64,000 bases of DNA from Streptomyces mutomycini (lineage in GTDB: Bacteria > Actinomycetota > Actinomycetes > Streptomycetales > Streptomycetaceae): positions 45,130-109,129 of the forward strand of contig NZ_MAPV01000093.1 in assembly GCF_001700505.1 (NCBI RefSeq), given 5' to 3'. This document shows positions 36,603 through 45,926 of this stretch, one piece after another (the stretch's first letter is position 1; each line of letters begins with the position of its first letter). The notes beneath the pieces were generated by a model. That model searched no databases and was not told the DNA's origin. It worked only from the letters and a program-made list of their open reading frames with translations. The position numbers and the translations under genes were made by a program.

Positions 36603-37196
36603 AGCTATCGGCCTTCCTCGGTCGGACTGCACATCTGGTGGCCCCGCGGCGGGCGGTACGGCGCTCTCCACCACGCGCGTCGGGCCCTGGCGTCAGGTGG
36701 AGGCGCCGAGGGATATCGCCGGGTCCGCCCGGCGGAGCCGCGCAGGGAAAGGGCAGGGAAACGCACGTCCGCGGGCACCGGTGCCCGCGGTCTGCGCGCG
36801 GTCGGCGCGCGGCGCCTTGCCCTGCGGGAACGGAGCCCGCGGAACGCATCGGCACACCTGCACGTACGGTCCCTCACTTCCGTCCGGCCCTGCCGGCTGT
36901 GCGACCGCCCGAAGACGTGTGCGCCCGGCGTCGGCATTCCAGGGGTAAGGAGTCACGGCGATTGCGTGCCAGCTTGACCGATTCAGCTCATACATCGGTG
37001 ACGACACCCGCGCGGCTCGCCCCAACGGCGGCATACGGCGCGGGCGCCACGGACGCGGGCACGACCTCAGGACCTGGAGCCCGGCTCAACAGGTCCCGGC
37101 GCCGGGCCGCAGCGGCCCCGGGAGCGGCGCGTACGGCGGGTCCGTCGTCCGGCGGGGCAGCGTGCGCGCGCCGGGGCGCCGCCTCCGGCGGACAGT
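36603..37196. other. 594-bp gap between glpF and TetR genes with a 22-bp palindrome
   Basis: No credible coding frame. A perfect 22-bp palindrome without loop, CCGCGGGCACCGGTGCCCGCGG in two mirrored halves at 36769-36790, lies in the middle. It may be an operator for glpF or a structural element. Arg/Ala-rich shadow frames fill the rest. Confidence 0.55.
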
Positions 37197-37814
37197 TCAG
37201 GAACCCGCCGCGGCCTCGAAGGCGCCCCGGGCCAGCCGGTGCAGCAGGGCGGCCGTGGCGGTGCGGTCCGGGAGCGCCTCGGGGCGGGTCAGGTGGGGGG
37301 TGGAGTTCAGCAGGCCGAAGACCGCGTGGACGGTGACGCGGGCCTCGCTCTCCGCGAGGTCCGGGTAGCGGGCGCGGACGACCCCGACCCAGACCTCCAC
37401 GTACTGCCGCTGGAGCTGGCGCACCCGCTTGCGGTCGGTGTCGCGCAGCCGGTCCAGCTCACGGTCGTGGAGGGTGATCAGGGGGCGGTCGTCGAGGGCG
37501 AAGTCGATGTGGCCCTCGATGAGGGCGTCCAGCAGGGCGTCCGGGGAACCGTCGCGTGAGGCGCCGTCCTCGGTGACGCGCAGCCGGCCGCCGGCCAGCA
37601 GGCGCTCGCTGATGCCGACGAGCAGTTCGGCCAGCATCGCGTCCTTGCCGGGGAAGTGGCGGTAGAGGCCGGGGCCGCTGATACCGACCGCGGCCCCTAT
37701 CTCGTCGACCCCGACACCGTGGAAGCCGCGCTCGGCGAAGAGGCGTGCCGCCTCTCTGAGGATCTGCTCGCGGCGGGTGGGAGCGGCGACACGGGCGGCG
37801 GCATGGGTGCTCAT
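37197..37814 (-). CDS. TetR-family repressor of the branched-chain acyl-CoA operon
   Basis: A 205-aa protein. The HTH is in the N-terminal 60 residues (ILREAARLFAERGFHGVGVDEIG, ISGPGLYRHFPGKDAML). The C-terminal ligand domain is helical. It is divergent from the carboxylase/HMG-CoA lyase/acyl-CoA dehydrogenase operon, with two near-identical palindromes in the 99-bp gap, so it probably represses that operon and itself, with an acyl-CoA as likely effector. A comparable regulator lies at the same place in S. coelicolor (from memory). Confidence 0.9.
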   Translation of the reverse strand: MSTHAAARVAAPTRREQILREAARLFAERGFHGVGVDEIGAAVGISGPGLYRHFPGKDAMLAELLVGISERLLAGGRLRVTEDGASRDGSPDALLDALIEGHIDFALDDRPLITLHDRELDRLRDTDRKRVRQLQRQYVEVWVGVVRARYPDLAESEARVTVHAVFGLLNSTPHLTRPEALPDRTATAALLHRLARGAFEAAAGS

Positions 37815-37837
37815 GAGAATTCATTCTAGACAGGCGG

Positions 37838-37853
37838 GTTAGCGCTCGTTAAC
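37838..37853. promoter_or_regulatory. TetR operator candidate 1 (GTTAGCGCTCGTTAAC)
   Basis: A 16-bp imperfect palindrome in the gap between TetR and the carboxylase operon. It shares the GTTA..CG/CT..TTAAC layout with a second copy 29 bp away. Confidence 0.75.
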
Positions 37854-37866
37854 CTGAACGTCACGC

Positions 37867-37882
37867 GTTAACGCTCATTAAC
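37867..37882. promoter_or_regulatory. TetR operator candidate 2 (GTTAACGCTCATTAAC)
   Basis: A 16-bp near-copy of candidate 1. The spacing of the two sites (29 bp centre to centre) fits dimer binding on nearby helical faces. It is located 32 bp before the ATG of the first operon gene. Confidence 0.75.
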
Positions 37883-37913
37883 TACCGCGGTACGGGCAAG
37901 GGGGCTCGACAGG

Positions 37914-39530
37914 ATGCAGCAGGCACCGGTCCTGGTGAGCGCGGCCGATCCCGCCTCGGAGGCCTGGCAGGCCAACGAGGCGGCGCATCACGCGCTCGCC
38001 GAGGAGCTGCGCACGCGGCTCGCCACAGCACGGCTCGGCGGGGGTGAGAAGGCACGCGCCCGGCATGTGGCGCGCGGCAAGCTGCTGCCCCGGGAGCGGG
38101 TGGACGCGCTGCTGGACCCGGGCTCGCCCTTCCTGGAGCTCGCGCCCCTGGCGGCCGAGGGACTCTACGGGGGCGCGGCCCCTGCCGCCGGAGTGATCGC
38201 CGGGATCGGGCGGGTCAGCGGCCGGGAGTGTGTGATCGTCGCCAACGACGCGACGGTCAAGGGCGGCACGTACTACCCGATGACGGTGAAGAAGCACCTC
38301 CGCGCCCAGGAGGTCGCGCTGGAGAACCGGCTGCCGTGCCTGTACCTGGTGGACTCGGGGGGCGCGTTCCTCCCGATGCAGGACGAGGTGTTCCCCGACC
38401 GGGACCACTTCGGGCGCATCTTCTTCAACCAGGCCCGGATGTCGGGCGCCGGCATCCCGCAGATCGCCGCCGTGCTCGGCTCCTGCACCGCGGGCGGGGC
38501 GTACGTCCCGGCGATGAGCGACGAGGCCGTCATCGTCCGGAACCAGGGCACGATCTTCCTGGGCGGTCCGCCGCTCGTGAAGGCCGCCACCGGCGAGGTC
38601 GTGACGGCGGAGGAGCTGGGCGGCGGCGAGGTCCACTCCCGTACGTCCGGGGTCACCGACCACCTCGCCGAGGACGACGCGCACGCGCTGCGGATCGTGC
38701 GGAACATCGTCGCGACGCTCCCCGGCCGCGGCCCGCTCCCCTGGTCGGTGGAGCCCGCCGAGGAGCCGAAGGCCGACCCCGCCGGTCTGTACGGGGCGGT
38801 GCCCGTCGACTCGCGCACGCCCTACGACGTGCGGGAGGTCATCGCCCGCGTGGTGGACGGCTCGCGCTTCGCGGAGTTCAAGGCGGAGTACGGCCAGACG
38901 CTGATCACCGGCTTCGCCCGGATCCACGGTCATCCCGTCGGCATCGTCGCCAACAACGGGATCCTGTTCGCGGAGTCCGCCCAGAAGGGCGCGCACTTCA
39001 TCGAGCTGTGCGACCAGCGCGGCATCCCGCTGGTGTTCCTGCAGAACATCTCCGGCTTCATGGTCGGCCGGGACTACGAGGCCGGGGGCATCGCCAAGCA
39101 CGGCGCCAAGATGGTGACGGCCGTGGCCTGCACGAGGGTGCCGAAGCTGACGGTCGTGGTCGGCGGGTCGTACGGCGCGGGCAACTACTCCATGTGCGGC
39201 CGGGCCTATTCACCGCGCTTCCTGTGGATGTGGCCCAACGCCAAGATCTCCGTGATGGGCGGCGAACAGGCCGCCTCCGTGCTGGCCACCGTCAAGCGGG
39301 ACCAGATCGAGGGACGCGGTGAGCAGTGGCCCGCCGAGGAGGAGGAGGCGTTCAAGGATCCGGTCCGCGCGCAGTACGAGCAGCAGGGCAACGCCTATTA
39401 CGCCACCGCCCGGCTCTGGGACGACGGTGTGATCGACCCGACGGAGACCCGGCAGGTGCTGGGGCTCGCCCTGACCGCGTGTGCCAACGCCCCACTGGCC
39501 GAGCCCAGTTTCGGCGTCTTCCGGATGTGA
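37914..39530 (+). CDS. accD1: Acyl-CoA carboxylase carboxyltransferase subunit (methylcrotonyl-CoA type)
   Basis: A 538-aa protein with start ATG 37914. Two crotonase-fold halves are marked by [28 protein letters not shown] and [25 protein letters not shown]. It transfers carboxyl from biotin to an acyl-CoA; the neighbouring HMG-CoA lyase indicates 3-methylcrotonyl-CoA in leucine breakdown. First gene of a four-gene operon; pairs with the next gene. Confidence 0.9.
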   Translation: MQQAPVLVSAADPASEAWQANEAAHHALAEELRTRLATARLGGGEKARARHVARGKLLPRERVDALLDPGSPFLELAPLAAEGLYGGAAPAAGVIAGIGRVSGRECVIVANDATVKGGTYYPMTVKKHLRAQEVALENRLPCLYLVDSGGAFLPMQDEVFPDRDHFGRIFFNQARMSGAGIPQIAAVLGSCTAGGAYVPAMSDEAVIVRNQGTIFLGGPPLVKAATGEVVTAEELGGGEVHSRTSGVTDHLAEDDAHALRIVRNIVATLPGRGPLPWSVEPAEEPKADPAGLYGAVPVDSRTPYDVREVIARVVDGSRFAEFKAEYGQTLITGFARIHGHPVGIVANNGILFAESAQKGAHFIELCDQRGIPLVFLQNISGFMVGRDYEAGGIAKHGAKMVTAVACTRVPKLTVVVGGSYGAGNYSMCGRAYSPRFLWMWPNAKISVMGGEQAASVLATVKRDQIEGRGEQWPAEEEEAFKDPVRAQYEQQGNAYYATARLWDDGVIDPTETRQVLGLALTACANAPLAEPSFGVFRM

Positions 39531-39543
39531 TGTGAGGACTTCC

Positions 39544-41589
39544 ATGTTCAGCACTGTTCTGGTCGCCAACCGTGGCGAGATCGCGGTCCGGGTCATCCGG
39601 ACGCTGCGCGAGCTCGGCGTGCGGTCGGTAGCCGTCTTCAGCGACGCCGACGCGGACGCCCGGCACGTCCGCGAGGCGGACACAGCGGTACGGATCGGGC
39701 CCGCCCCGGCCGCCGAGAGCTATCTGTCGGTGGAGCGGCTGCTGGACGCCGCCCGCCGTACGGGTGCCGAGGCGGTCCACCCGGGCTACGGCTTCCTCGC
39801 CGAGAACGCGGGCTTCGCCCGGGCCTGCGCGGAGGCGGGACTGGTCTTCATCGGCCCGCCCGCCGAGGCGATCTCCTTGATGGGCGACAAGATCCGCGCC
39901 AAGGAGACCGTCGCCGCGGCGGGTGTCCCGGTCGTCCCGGGTTCCTCGGGGAGCGGGCTCACCGACGCACAACTGGCTTCAGCCGCACGGGAGATCGGGA
40001 TGCCGGTCCTGCTGAAGCCGTCTGCGGGCGGTGGGGGCAAGGGCATGCGGCTGGTGCGCGACGAGTCGCTGCTGGCCGACGAGATCGCTGCGGCCCGGCG
40101 TGAGGCGCGCGCGTCCTTCGGGGACGACACGCTGCTCGTCGAGCGTTGGATCGACCGTCCGCGCCACATCGAGATCCAGGTCCTGGCCGACGGCCACGGC
40201 GACGTGGTGCATCTCGGCGAGCGCGAGTGCTCGCTCCAGCGCCGGCACCAGAAGATCATCGAGGAGGCGCCCTCGGTCCTGCTGGACGAGGAGACCCGTG
40301 CCGCGATGGGCGAGGCAGCCGTCCAGGCTGCACGCTCCTGCGGGTACGTCGGCGCGGGGACGGTCGAGTTCATCGTCCCGGGCAACAACCCCTCCTCGTA
40401 CTACTTCATGGAGATGAACACCCGCCTCCAGGTCGAGCACCCGGTCACCGAGCTGATCACCGGCCTCGACCTGGTGGAGTGGCAGCTCCGGGTGGCCTCG
40501 GGTGTCCGGCTTCCCTGCTCCCAGGCCGACATCACACTCACCGGGCACGCAATCGAGGCCCGGGTCTGCGCCGAGGACCCGGCACGCGGCTTCCTGCCGT
40601 CCGGCGGCACGGTGCTGGCCCTGCACGAGCCGCAGGGCGGCGGGGTGCGCACGGACTCGGGGCTCAGCGAGGGCGTGCCGGTCGGCAGTACGTACGACCC
40701 GATGCTCTCGAAGGTCATCGCGTACGGCCCCGACCGGCCGACGGCGCTGGCCCGGCTCCGGGCGGCGCTCGCGGACACGGTGGTGCTGGGCGTCCCGACG
40801 AACGCCGGCTTCCTGCGGCGGCTGCTGGCCCACCCGGCGGTGGCCGCGGGCGAGCTGGACACCGGTCTGGTGGAGCGGGAGGCGGACGGCCTGGTCCCGG
40901 AGGGGGTGCCGGAGGAGGTGTACGCGGCGGCGGCGCTGCTGCGGCAGGCTCCGGCAGCCCCGGCCGGCTGGGTCGATCCGTTCTCGGTGCCGAGCGGCTG
41001 GCGGCTGGGCGGCACACCCGCGGAGACCTTCCACCACTTCCGCGTACCGGGCCACGACCCGGTGCGGGTGGGTCTTCGTGCGGGGGCGGAGGGCACGGCC
41101 GCGCTGACGTTCGGCCACGCCGGGGACCGGGAGGAGGCCGCCGACGCGTGCGGCCCGATGCCGTCGCCGCGCGGCGCCGGGCCGGCCAGGCTCGTCGAGG
41201 CGTCCGGACGGAGGGTCGTCGTCGAGGTCGACGGTCTGACCCACACGTTCGGCCTGGCCGCGTCCCCGCACGGGGTCTGGCTCGGCCGGGACGGGGACAC
41301 CTGGCACGTGCAGGACCACGACCCGGTGGAGGCGTCCCTCGGCGGCGCGGGCCGCTCGGGCGTGGACACGCTCGCCGCGCCCATGCCCGGCACGGTCACG
41401 GTGGTGAAGGTGGCGGTCGGGGACGAGGTCGCGGCGGGGCAGAGTCTGCTGGTCGTCGAGGCGATGAAGATGGAGCACGTCATCTCCGCCCCGCACTCGG
41501 GCACCGTCACCGAGCTGGACGTCACCGCCGGTGCCACGGTCGCCATGGACCAGATCCTGGCCGTGGTGGCCCCGAAGGAGGAAGCGTGA
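39544..41589 (+). CDS. accC1: Acyl-CoA carboxylase biotin carboxylase/carrier subunit
   Basis: A 681-aa protein, start ATG 39544. The N-terminal biotin carboxylase has STVLVANRGEIAVRVIRT and ATP-grasp motif KPSAGGGGKGM. The C-terminal biotinyl domain has VVEAMKMEHV with biotin Lys642. It carboxylates biotin with bicarbonate and ATP, feeding the carboxyltransferase subunit just upstream. The stop overlaps the next start. Confidence 0.9.
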   Translation: MFSTVLVANRGEIAVRVIRTLRELGVRSVAVFSDADADARHVREADTAVRIGPAPAAESYLSVERLLDAARRTGAEAVHPGYGFLAENAGFARACAEAGLVFIGPPAEAISLMGDKIRAKETVAAAGVPVVPGSSGSGLTDAQLASAAREIGMPVLLKPSAGGGGKGMRLVRDESLLADEIAAARREARASFGDDTLLVERWIDRPRHIEIQVLADGHGDVVHLGERECSLQRRHQKIIEEAPSVLLDEETRAAMGEAAVQAARSCGYVGAGTVEFIVPGNNPSSYYFMEMNTRLQVEHPVTELITGLDLVEWQLRVASGVRLPCSQADITLTGHAIEARVCAEDPARGFLPSGGTVLALHEPQGGGVRTDSGLSEGVPVGSTYDPMLSKVIAYGPDRPTALARLRAALADTVVLGVPTNAGFLRRLLAHPAVAAGELDTGLVEREADGLVPEGVPEEVYAAAALLRQAPAAPAGWVDPFSVPSGWRLGGTPAETFHHFRVPGHDPVRVGLRAGAEGTAALTFGHAGDREEAADACGPMPSPRGAGPARLVEASGRRVVVEVDGLTHTFGLAASPHGVWLGRDGDTWHVQDHDPVEASLGGAGRSGVDTLAAPMPGTVTVVKVAVGDEVAAGQSLLVVEAMKMEHVISAPHSGTVTELDVTAGATVAMDQILAVVAPKEEA

Positions 41590-42536
41590 GCGACACCGGA
41601 CTGCCCATGACGGTTCCCGTGCCGGGGCTGCCGGACCGGGTCCGCATCCACGAGGTCGGCGCCCGGGACGGACTGCAGAACGAGAAGTCCGTCGTACCGA
41701 CCGAGGTCAAGGCGGAGTTCGTCCGCCGGCTCGCGGAGGCCGGGCTCACCACCATCGAGGCGACCAGCTTCGTCCACCCGAAGTGGGTGCCCCAGCTGGC
41801 GGACGCGGAGCAGTTGTTCCCGATGCTCGCGGACATCGCGGAGATCGGGGACGTGACGCTCCCGGTCCTCGTGCCGAACGAGCGCGGCCTGGACCGGGCG
41901 CTGGCGCTCGGTGCCCGCCGGATCGCCGTGTTCGGTTCGGCGACCGAGACGTTCGCCTCGAAGAACCTCAACCGCACGGTGGACGAGTCGCTCCGCATGT
42001 TCGAGCCGGTCGTGGCCCGCGCCAAGGATGCCGGGGTGCATGTGCGCGGCTATCTGTCGATGTGTTTCGGCGACCCCTGGGAGGGTGCCGTACCCGTCGC
42101 CCAGGTCGTCCGGGTCGCGAAGGCGCTGATGGACCTCGGCTGTGACGAGCTCTCGCTGGGCGACACGATCGGCGTCGCCACCCCGGGCCATGTCATGGAG
42201 CTGCTGTCCGCGCTGAACGGGACGGGAATCCCCACCGGCACGATCGGGGTGCACTTCCACGACACGTACGGCCAGGCGCTCTCCAACACCCTGGCCGCGC
42301 TCCAGCACGGGGTGACGACGGTGGACGCCTCGGCGGGCGGCCTCGGCGGCTGCCCGTACGCGAAGAGCGCTACCGGAAACCTCGCCACCGAGGATCTCGT
42401 GTGGATGCTCGACGGTCTCGGTGTCCACACCGGGGTCGATCTCGGCGCACTCACCGCCACGAGCGTGTGGATGGCCGAACAGCTGGGCCGCCCGAGCCCG
42501 TCCCGTACCGTCCGCGCGCTGTCCCACAAGGAGTGA
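41586..42536 (+). CDS. Hydroxymethylglutaryl-CoA lyase
   Basis: A 316-aa TIM-barrel protein starting at GTG 41586, overlapping the previous stop. RIHEVGARDGLQNEKSVVP, VGVHFHDTYGQALSN and GGLGGCPYAKSATGN (catalytic Cys loop) are diagnostic. It cleaves HMG-CoA to acetoacetate and acetyl-CoA, the last step of leucine catabolism, consistent with the carboxylase subunits upstream and acyl-CoA dehydrogenase downstream. Confidence 0.95.
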   Translation: MSDTGLPMTVPVPGLPDRVRIHEVGARDGLQNEKSVVPTEVKAEFVRRLAEAGLTTIEATSFVHPKWVPQLADAEQLFPMLADIAEIGDVTLPVLVPNERGLDRALALGARRIAVFGSATETFASKNLNRTVDESLRMFEPVVARAKDAGVHVRGYLSMCFGDPWEGAVPVAQVVRVAKALMDLGCDELSLGDTIGVATPGHVMELLSALNGTGIPTGTIGVHFHDTYGQALSNTLAALQHGVTTVDASAGGLGGCPYAKSATGNLATEDLVWMLDGLGVHTGVDLGALTATSVWMAEQLGRPSPSRTVRALSHKE

Positions 42537-42543
42537 AGCACCC

Positions 42544-43710
42544 ATGTCCCTTGACCACCGGCTGACCGCCGAACACGAGGAACTGCGCCGCACCGTCGAG
42601 GAGTTCGCACACGATGTGATCGCCCCGAAGATCGGCGACTTCTACGAACGCCATGAGTTCCCGTACGAGATCGTGCGGGAGATGGGGCGGATGGGCCTCT
42701 TCGGGCTGCCCTTCCCGGAGGAGTACGGCGGTATGGGCGGTGACTACCTCGCCCTCGGGATCGCCCTGGAGGAGCTGGCGCGGGTCGACTCGTCCGTGGC
42801 GATCACGCTGGAGGCCGGGGTCTCGCTCGGCGCCATGCCGGTCTACCGCTTCGGGACCGAGGAGCAGAAGCAGCGCTGGCTGCCGAGGCTCTGCTCGGGC
42901 GAGGCACTCGGCGCGTTCGGGCTGACGGAGCCGGACGGCGGCTCGGACGCGGGCGGCACGCGCACGACGGCCGTGCTGGACGAGGCCACCGGCGAGTGGG
43001 TGATCAACGGCTCGAAGTGCTTCATCACCAACTCCGGTACGGACATCACGGAGCTGGTCACGGTCACGGCGGTCACCGGCCGCAAGGAGAACGGCGCCCC
43101 GCGCATCTCCGCGATCATCGTCCCGTCCGGCACCCCGGGCTTCACGGTGGCCGCCCCGTACTCGAAGGTCGGCTGGAACGCCTCCGACACCCGCGAGCTG
43201 TCCTTCTCCGACGTACGCGTCCCGGCGGCGAACCTGCTGGGCGAGGAGGGCCGCGGGTACGCCCAGTTCCTGCGGATCCTGGACGAGGGCCGCATCGCCA
43301 TCTCGGCGCTGTCCACGGGCCTGGCACAGGGGTGTGTGGACGAGTCGCTGAAGTACGCGAAGGAGCGGCACGCCTTCGGAAAGCCGATCGGCGCCAACCA
43401 GGCCATCCAGTTCAAGATCGCGGACATGGAGACGCGGGCGCACATGGCCCGCATCGGCTGGCGCGACGCGGCCTCGCGGCTGCTGGCGGGCGAGCCGTTC
43501 AAGAAGGAGGCGGCGATCGCGAAGCTGTACTCGTCGACGGTGGCGGTGGACAACGCCCGCGAGGCGACGCAGATCCACGGCGGCTACGGCTTCATGAACG
43601 AGTACCCGGTGGCCCGGATGTGGCGCGACTCCAAGATCCTGGAGATCGGCGAGGGCACGAGCGAGGTCCAGCGGATGCTGATCGCCCGGGAGCTGGGCAT
43701 GGACGCCTGA
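42544..43710 (+). CDS. acdH: Isovaleryl/branched-chain acyl-CoA dehydrogenase
   Basis: A 388-aa protein with start ATG 42544. AFGLTEPDGGSDAGGTRT, FITNSGTDITELVTVTAVTG and ATQIHGGYGFMNEYPVAR match acyl-CoA dehydrogenases; the sequence is highly similar to the AcdH family as I recall it. It probably oxidises isovaleryl-CoA or other branched acyl-CoA. Last gene of the operon, ending at a strong hairpin. Confidence 0.9.
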   Translation: MSLDHRLTAEHEELRRTVEEFAHDVIAPKIGDFYERHEFPYEIVREMGRMGLFGLPFPEEYGGMGGDYLALGIALEELARVDSSVAITLEAGVSLGAMPVYRFGTEEQKQRWLPRLCSGEALGAFGLTEPDGGSDAGGTRTTAVLDEATGEWVINGSKCFITNSGTDITELVTVTAVTGRKENGAPRISAIIVPSGTPGFTVAAPYSKVGWNASDTRELSFSDVRVPAANLLGEEGRGYAQFLRILDEGRIAISALSTGLAQGCVDESLKYAKERHAFGKPIGANQAIQFKIADMETRAHMARIGWRDAASRLLAGEPFKKEAAIAKLYSSTVAVDNAREATQIHGGYGFMNEYPVARMWRDSKILEIGEGTSEVQRMLIARELGMDA

Positions 43711-43788
43711 CGGACGGGCCTGACCGCTCCGCCCCGGCATCGGGATGCTGCGCCCGCAGCCGGTCACCGGCTGGCATCGGACGCCGCG

Positions 43789-43828
43789 AATGCCGCCTTC
43801 CCCTGGTCCACGGGAAGGCGGCATTTCC
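43789..43828 (+). terminator. Terminator after acdH
   Basis: A 14-bp perfect stem (43789-43802 with 43812-43825) followed by TTT. It ends the branched-chain degradation operon. Confidence 0.85.
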
Positions 43829-43881
43829 GTGCGCGGATAACGGAACGGCCGCTCCCCCTTGCCCTCCCCGCCTGCGACATG

Positions 43882-43900
43882 TGAGGTTAGGCTAGCCTTC
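43882..43900 (+). promoter_or_regulatory. Iron box (DmdR/IdeR-type) upstream of desE
   Basis: TGAGGTTAGGCTAGCCTTC fits the iron-dependent repressor palindrome TTAGGTTAGGCTNNCCTAA in most positions. It lies about 50 bp before the siderophore-binding protein start, so that gene is probably repressed under iron sufficiency. Confidence 0.8.
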
Positions 43901-43951
43901 CCTCGAACCGTCAGCGGGCGCCCTGGGGCGCGTACGAAAGCAGATCCACTC

Positions 43952-44980
43952 ATGTCCAGTGTCCGGACCAGCTCACTCTCCCGCCGCGGCCTGCTGGCCG
44001 CCGGTGGCGCCGTAGGCCTCGGTGCCGTTCTCGCGGCCTGCGGCGACGGCGACGAGAAGGGCACCGCCTCCGGTCCGGGTGCGGAGAAATCCGGCCCCTG
44101 GTCCTTCAAGGACGACCGCGGGCAGACGGCCGAGGCCGATTCCGCGCCGAAGAACATAGTCGCGTTCGTCGGTGTCGCCGCCGCGCTCCATGACTACGGC
44201 GTCGAGGTCAAGGGCGTCTTCGGCCCGACGAAGACCACCGACGGCAAGGCCGACGTGCAGGCCGGCGACCTCGACATCAGCAAGGTCGAGGTGCTCGGCA
44301 ACGTCTGGGGCGAGTTCAACGTGGAGAAGTACGCCGGTCTCGCACCGGAACTCCTCGTCACCGCCATGTGGGAGAAGGACGCTCTCTGGTACGTGCCGGA
44401 CCAGTCCAAGGACAAGATCCTCAAGCTGGCTCCGAGCGTCGCCCTGTGGGCCGCGCAGACCACGATCCCGAAGGCCATCCAGCGGCACGAGGACCTCGCC
44501 GCCTCCCTCGGCGCGGACGTGAAGGCCAAGAAGGTCACCGACGCCAAGGCCGCGTTCGAGAAGGCGGCGGCCCGGCTTCGCGCCGCCGCCAAGTCCCAGC
44601 CGAACATCAAGGTACTGGTCGGCTCGGCCAGCCAGGACCTGTTCTACGTGTCCCTCGCCAAGACGTCCGCCGACACCCTCTACTTCCAGGAGCTCGGCGT
44701 GCAGTTCGTCGAGCCGAAGGTCAACGAGGCGGGCTTCTTCGAGGAGTTGAGCTGGGAGAACATCGACAAGTACGACGCCGACATCATCATGATGGACAAC
44801 CGCTCCTCGGCCCTGCAGCCCGGCGCCCTGACCTCGAAGCCCACCTGGGCCGGGCTGCCCGCCGTCAAGGCCGGCCAGGTCATCCCCCGGACGGCGGAGC
44901 CCATCTACTCCTACGACAAGTGCGCGCCGATCCTCGACTCCCTCGCCGAGGCCATCGAGAAGGCCAAGAAGGTCAGCTGA
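43952..44980 (+). CDS. desE: Ferrioxamine-type siderophore-binding lipoprotein DesE
   Basis: A 342-aa protein with start ATG 43952. A twin-arginine motif (SRRGLL) and lipobox LAAC with Cys30 mark a lipoprotein. The body is a class III periplasmic-type substrate-binding protein (VLGNVWGEFNVEKYAGLAPELLVTA; NWENIDKYDADIIM-like). An iron box is upstream. In S. coelicolor desE (SCO2780) lies next to desABCD; here none of these follow, so it may serve import of siderophores made elsewhere. Confidence 0.85.
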   Translation: MSSVRTSSLSRRGLLAAGGAVGLGAVLAACGDGDEKGTASGPGAEKSGPWSFKDDRGQTAEADSAPKNIVAFVGVAAALHDYGVEVKGVFGPTKTTDGKADVQAGDLDISKVEVLGNVWGEFNVEKYAGLAPELLVTAMWEKDALWYVPDQSKDKILKLAPSVALWAAQTTIPKAIQRHEDLAASLGADVKAKKVTDAKAAFEKAAARLRAAAKSQPNIKVLVGSASQDLFYVSLAKTSADTLYFQELGVQFVEPKVNEAGFFEELSWENIDKYDADIIMMDNRSSALQPGALTSKPTWAGLPAVKAGQVIPRTAEPIYSYDKCAPILDSLAEAIEKAKKVS

Positions 44981-45594
44981 CCTCCGGGCCACGGCCCGGG
45001 CAGGGCGGCCCCCGGGCCTGACAGCCACCTCGTCCGGGCCCGGCTGAACGGTACCCATTTCAACCAAACCGTTCAGTCGGTTACGCGCGACGGGATGGCT
45101 GCCCGTACTCCCCCGCACCCCGGCGGCACGACGACGGGGCGGCCGGAGCGCACTCTTCCCGCGCGGCACCGCACCGGGTCTCCGCCGGACCGGCCCCGCC
45201 CCGGCAGGCGGCACAGGCACGGCCGGCATCTCCCGCCACTGACTGGCTGGAACCGCGCACCCGCGCACCCAGGAACCGACCACCGCGGCGCAGCCCGCCC
45301 TGGCCGGTTTCCGGGCTGTCGGCCCCGGGACCACCCGGAGGCACCCTCCGCTTCGCCGTCGGTCACGGGCGACTCCGCCCCGGAGTCGACGGGCATCGCG
45401 CTCAGACCCCCGCGGCCGCGACCGTAATCCGGCCGGTCCGGACGTCCTCCCGACGCGTTCTCGCCACCTTTGACGCCGGGCACCAGACTCGAAGTAACGG
45501 GCATTTAAGACATACACACCCCATCGAGTGAGATACCTGCCCGATTTCGGGCAGATTTCTTGCGTATCGGCACCGGTCCACGCAATATCGACGA
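44981..45594. other. Gap downstream of desE with inverted repeat
   Basis: 614 bp without a credible gene. CTGAACGGT at 45044-45052 is mirrored by ACCGTTCAG at 45068-45076, about 65 bp past the desE stop; it could be an operator or weak terminator. GC-rich noncoding sequence follows. This is where S. coelicolor carries the desferrioxamine biosynthesis genes. Confidence 0.6.
45560..45588 (+). promoter_or_regulatory. Promoter for a leaderless transcript
   Basis: TTGCGT at 45560-45565, 17-bp spacer, CAATAT at 45583-45588, then 6 bases and GTG 45595. This layout implies transcription starting at or near the start codon. Confidence 0.55.
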
Positions 45595-45870
45595 GTGCTC
45601 GAACGCCGCCAGACGCATGACGACCTCATCGACCACCTCGTACGCTCCACCGCGCTCCAGCGCGGCGAGGCCGCCAGGGTGATCCTCGACGTGCTGGCTT
45701 ACTTCGACGAGACGACCGAGGACTTCGTCCGGCGCCGCCACCGCGAACTGCAGGCGGGCGGCCTGGTGAACACGGAGATCTTCGAGCGGATCGCGGCCGA
45801 GCTGCCGCACCGCGCGGTGGCACCGCAGGAGCTCTCGCTCCGCCAGCTGCGCCGCATCGTCTACGGCTGA
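45595..45870 (+). CDS. Small conserved helical protein upstream of glmS
   Basis: A 91-aa protein. No ribosome-binding site precedes GTG 45595, but promoter-like boxes end 6 nt before it, so it may be a leaderless mRNA. Sequence: RRQTHDDLIDHLVRSTALQ, ILDVLAYFDETTEDFVRRRH, LSLRQLRRIVYG. No known catalytic motif. Helical and charged; DNA-binding cannot be excluded. It precedes glmS by 56 bp and may be co-transcribed. Confidence 0.65.
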   Translation: MLERRQTHDDLIDHLVRSTALQRGEAARVILDVLAYFDETTEDFVRRRHRELQAGGLVNTEIFERIAAELPHRAVAPQELSLRQLRRIVYG

Positions 45871-45926
45871 GCGGGACAGGCGGGCCGGGCACGGAACTTT
45901 TGTACGTCGATGGAGGGCAGAAACCC

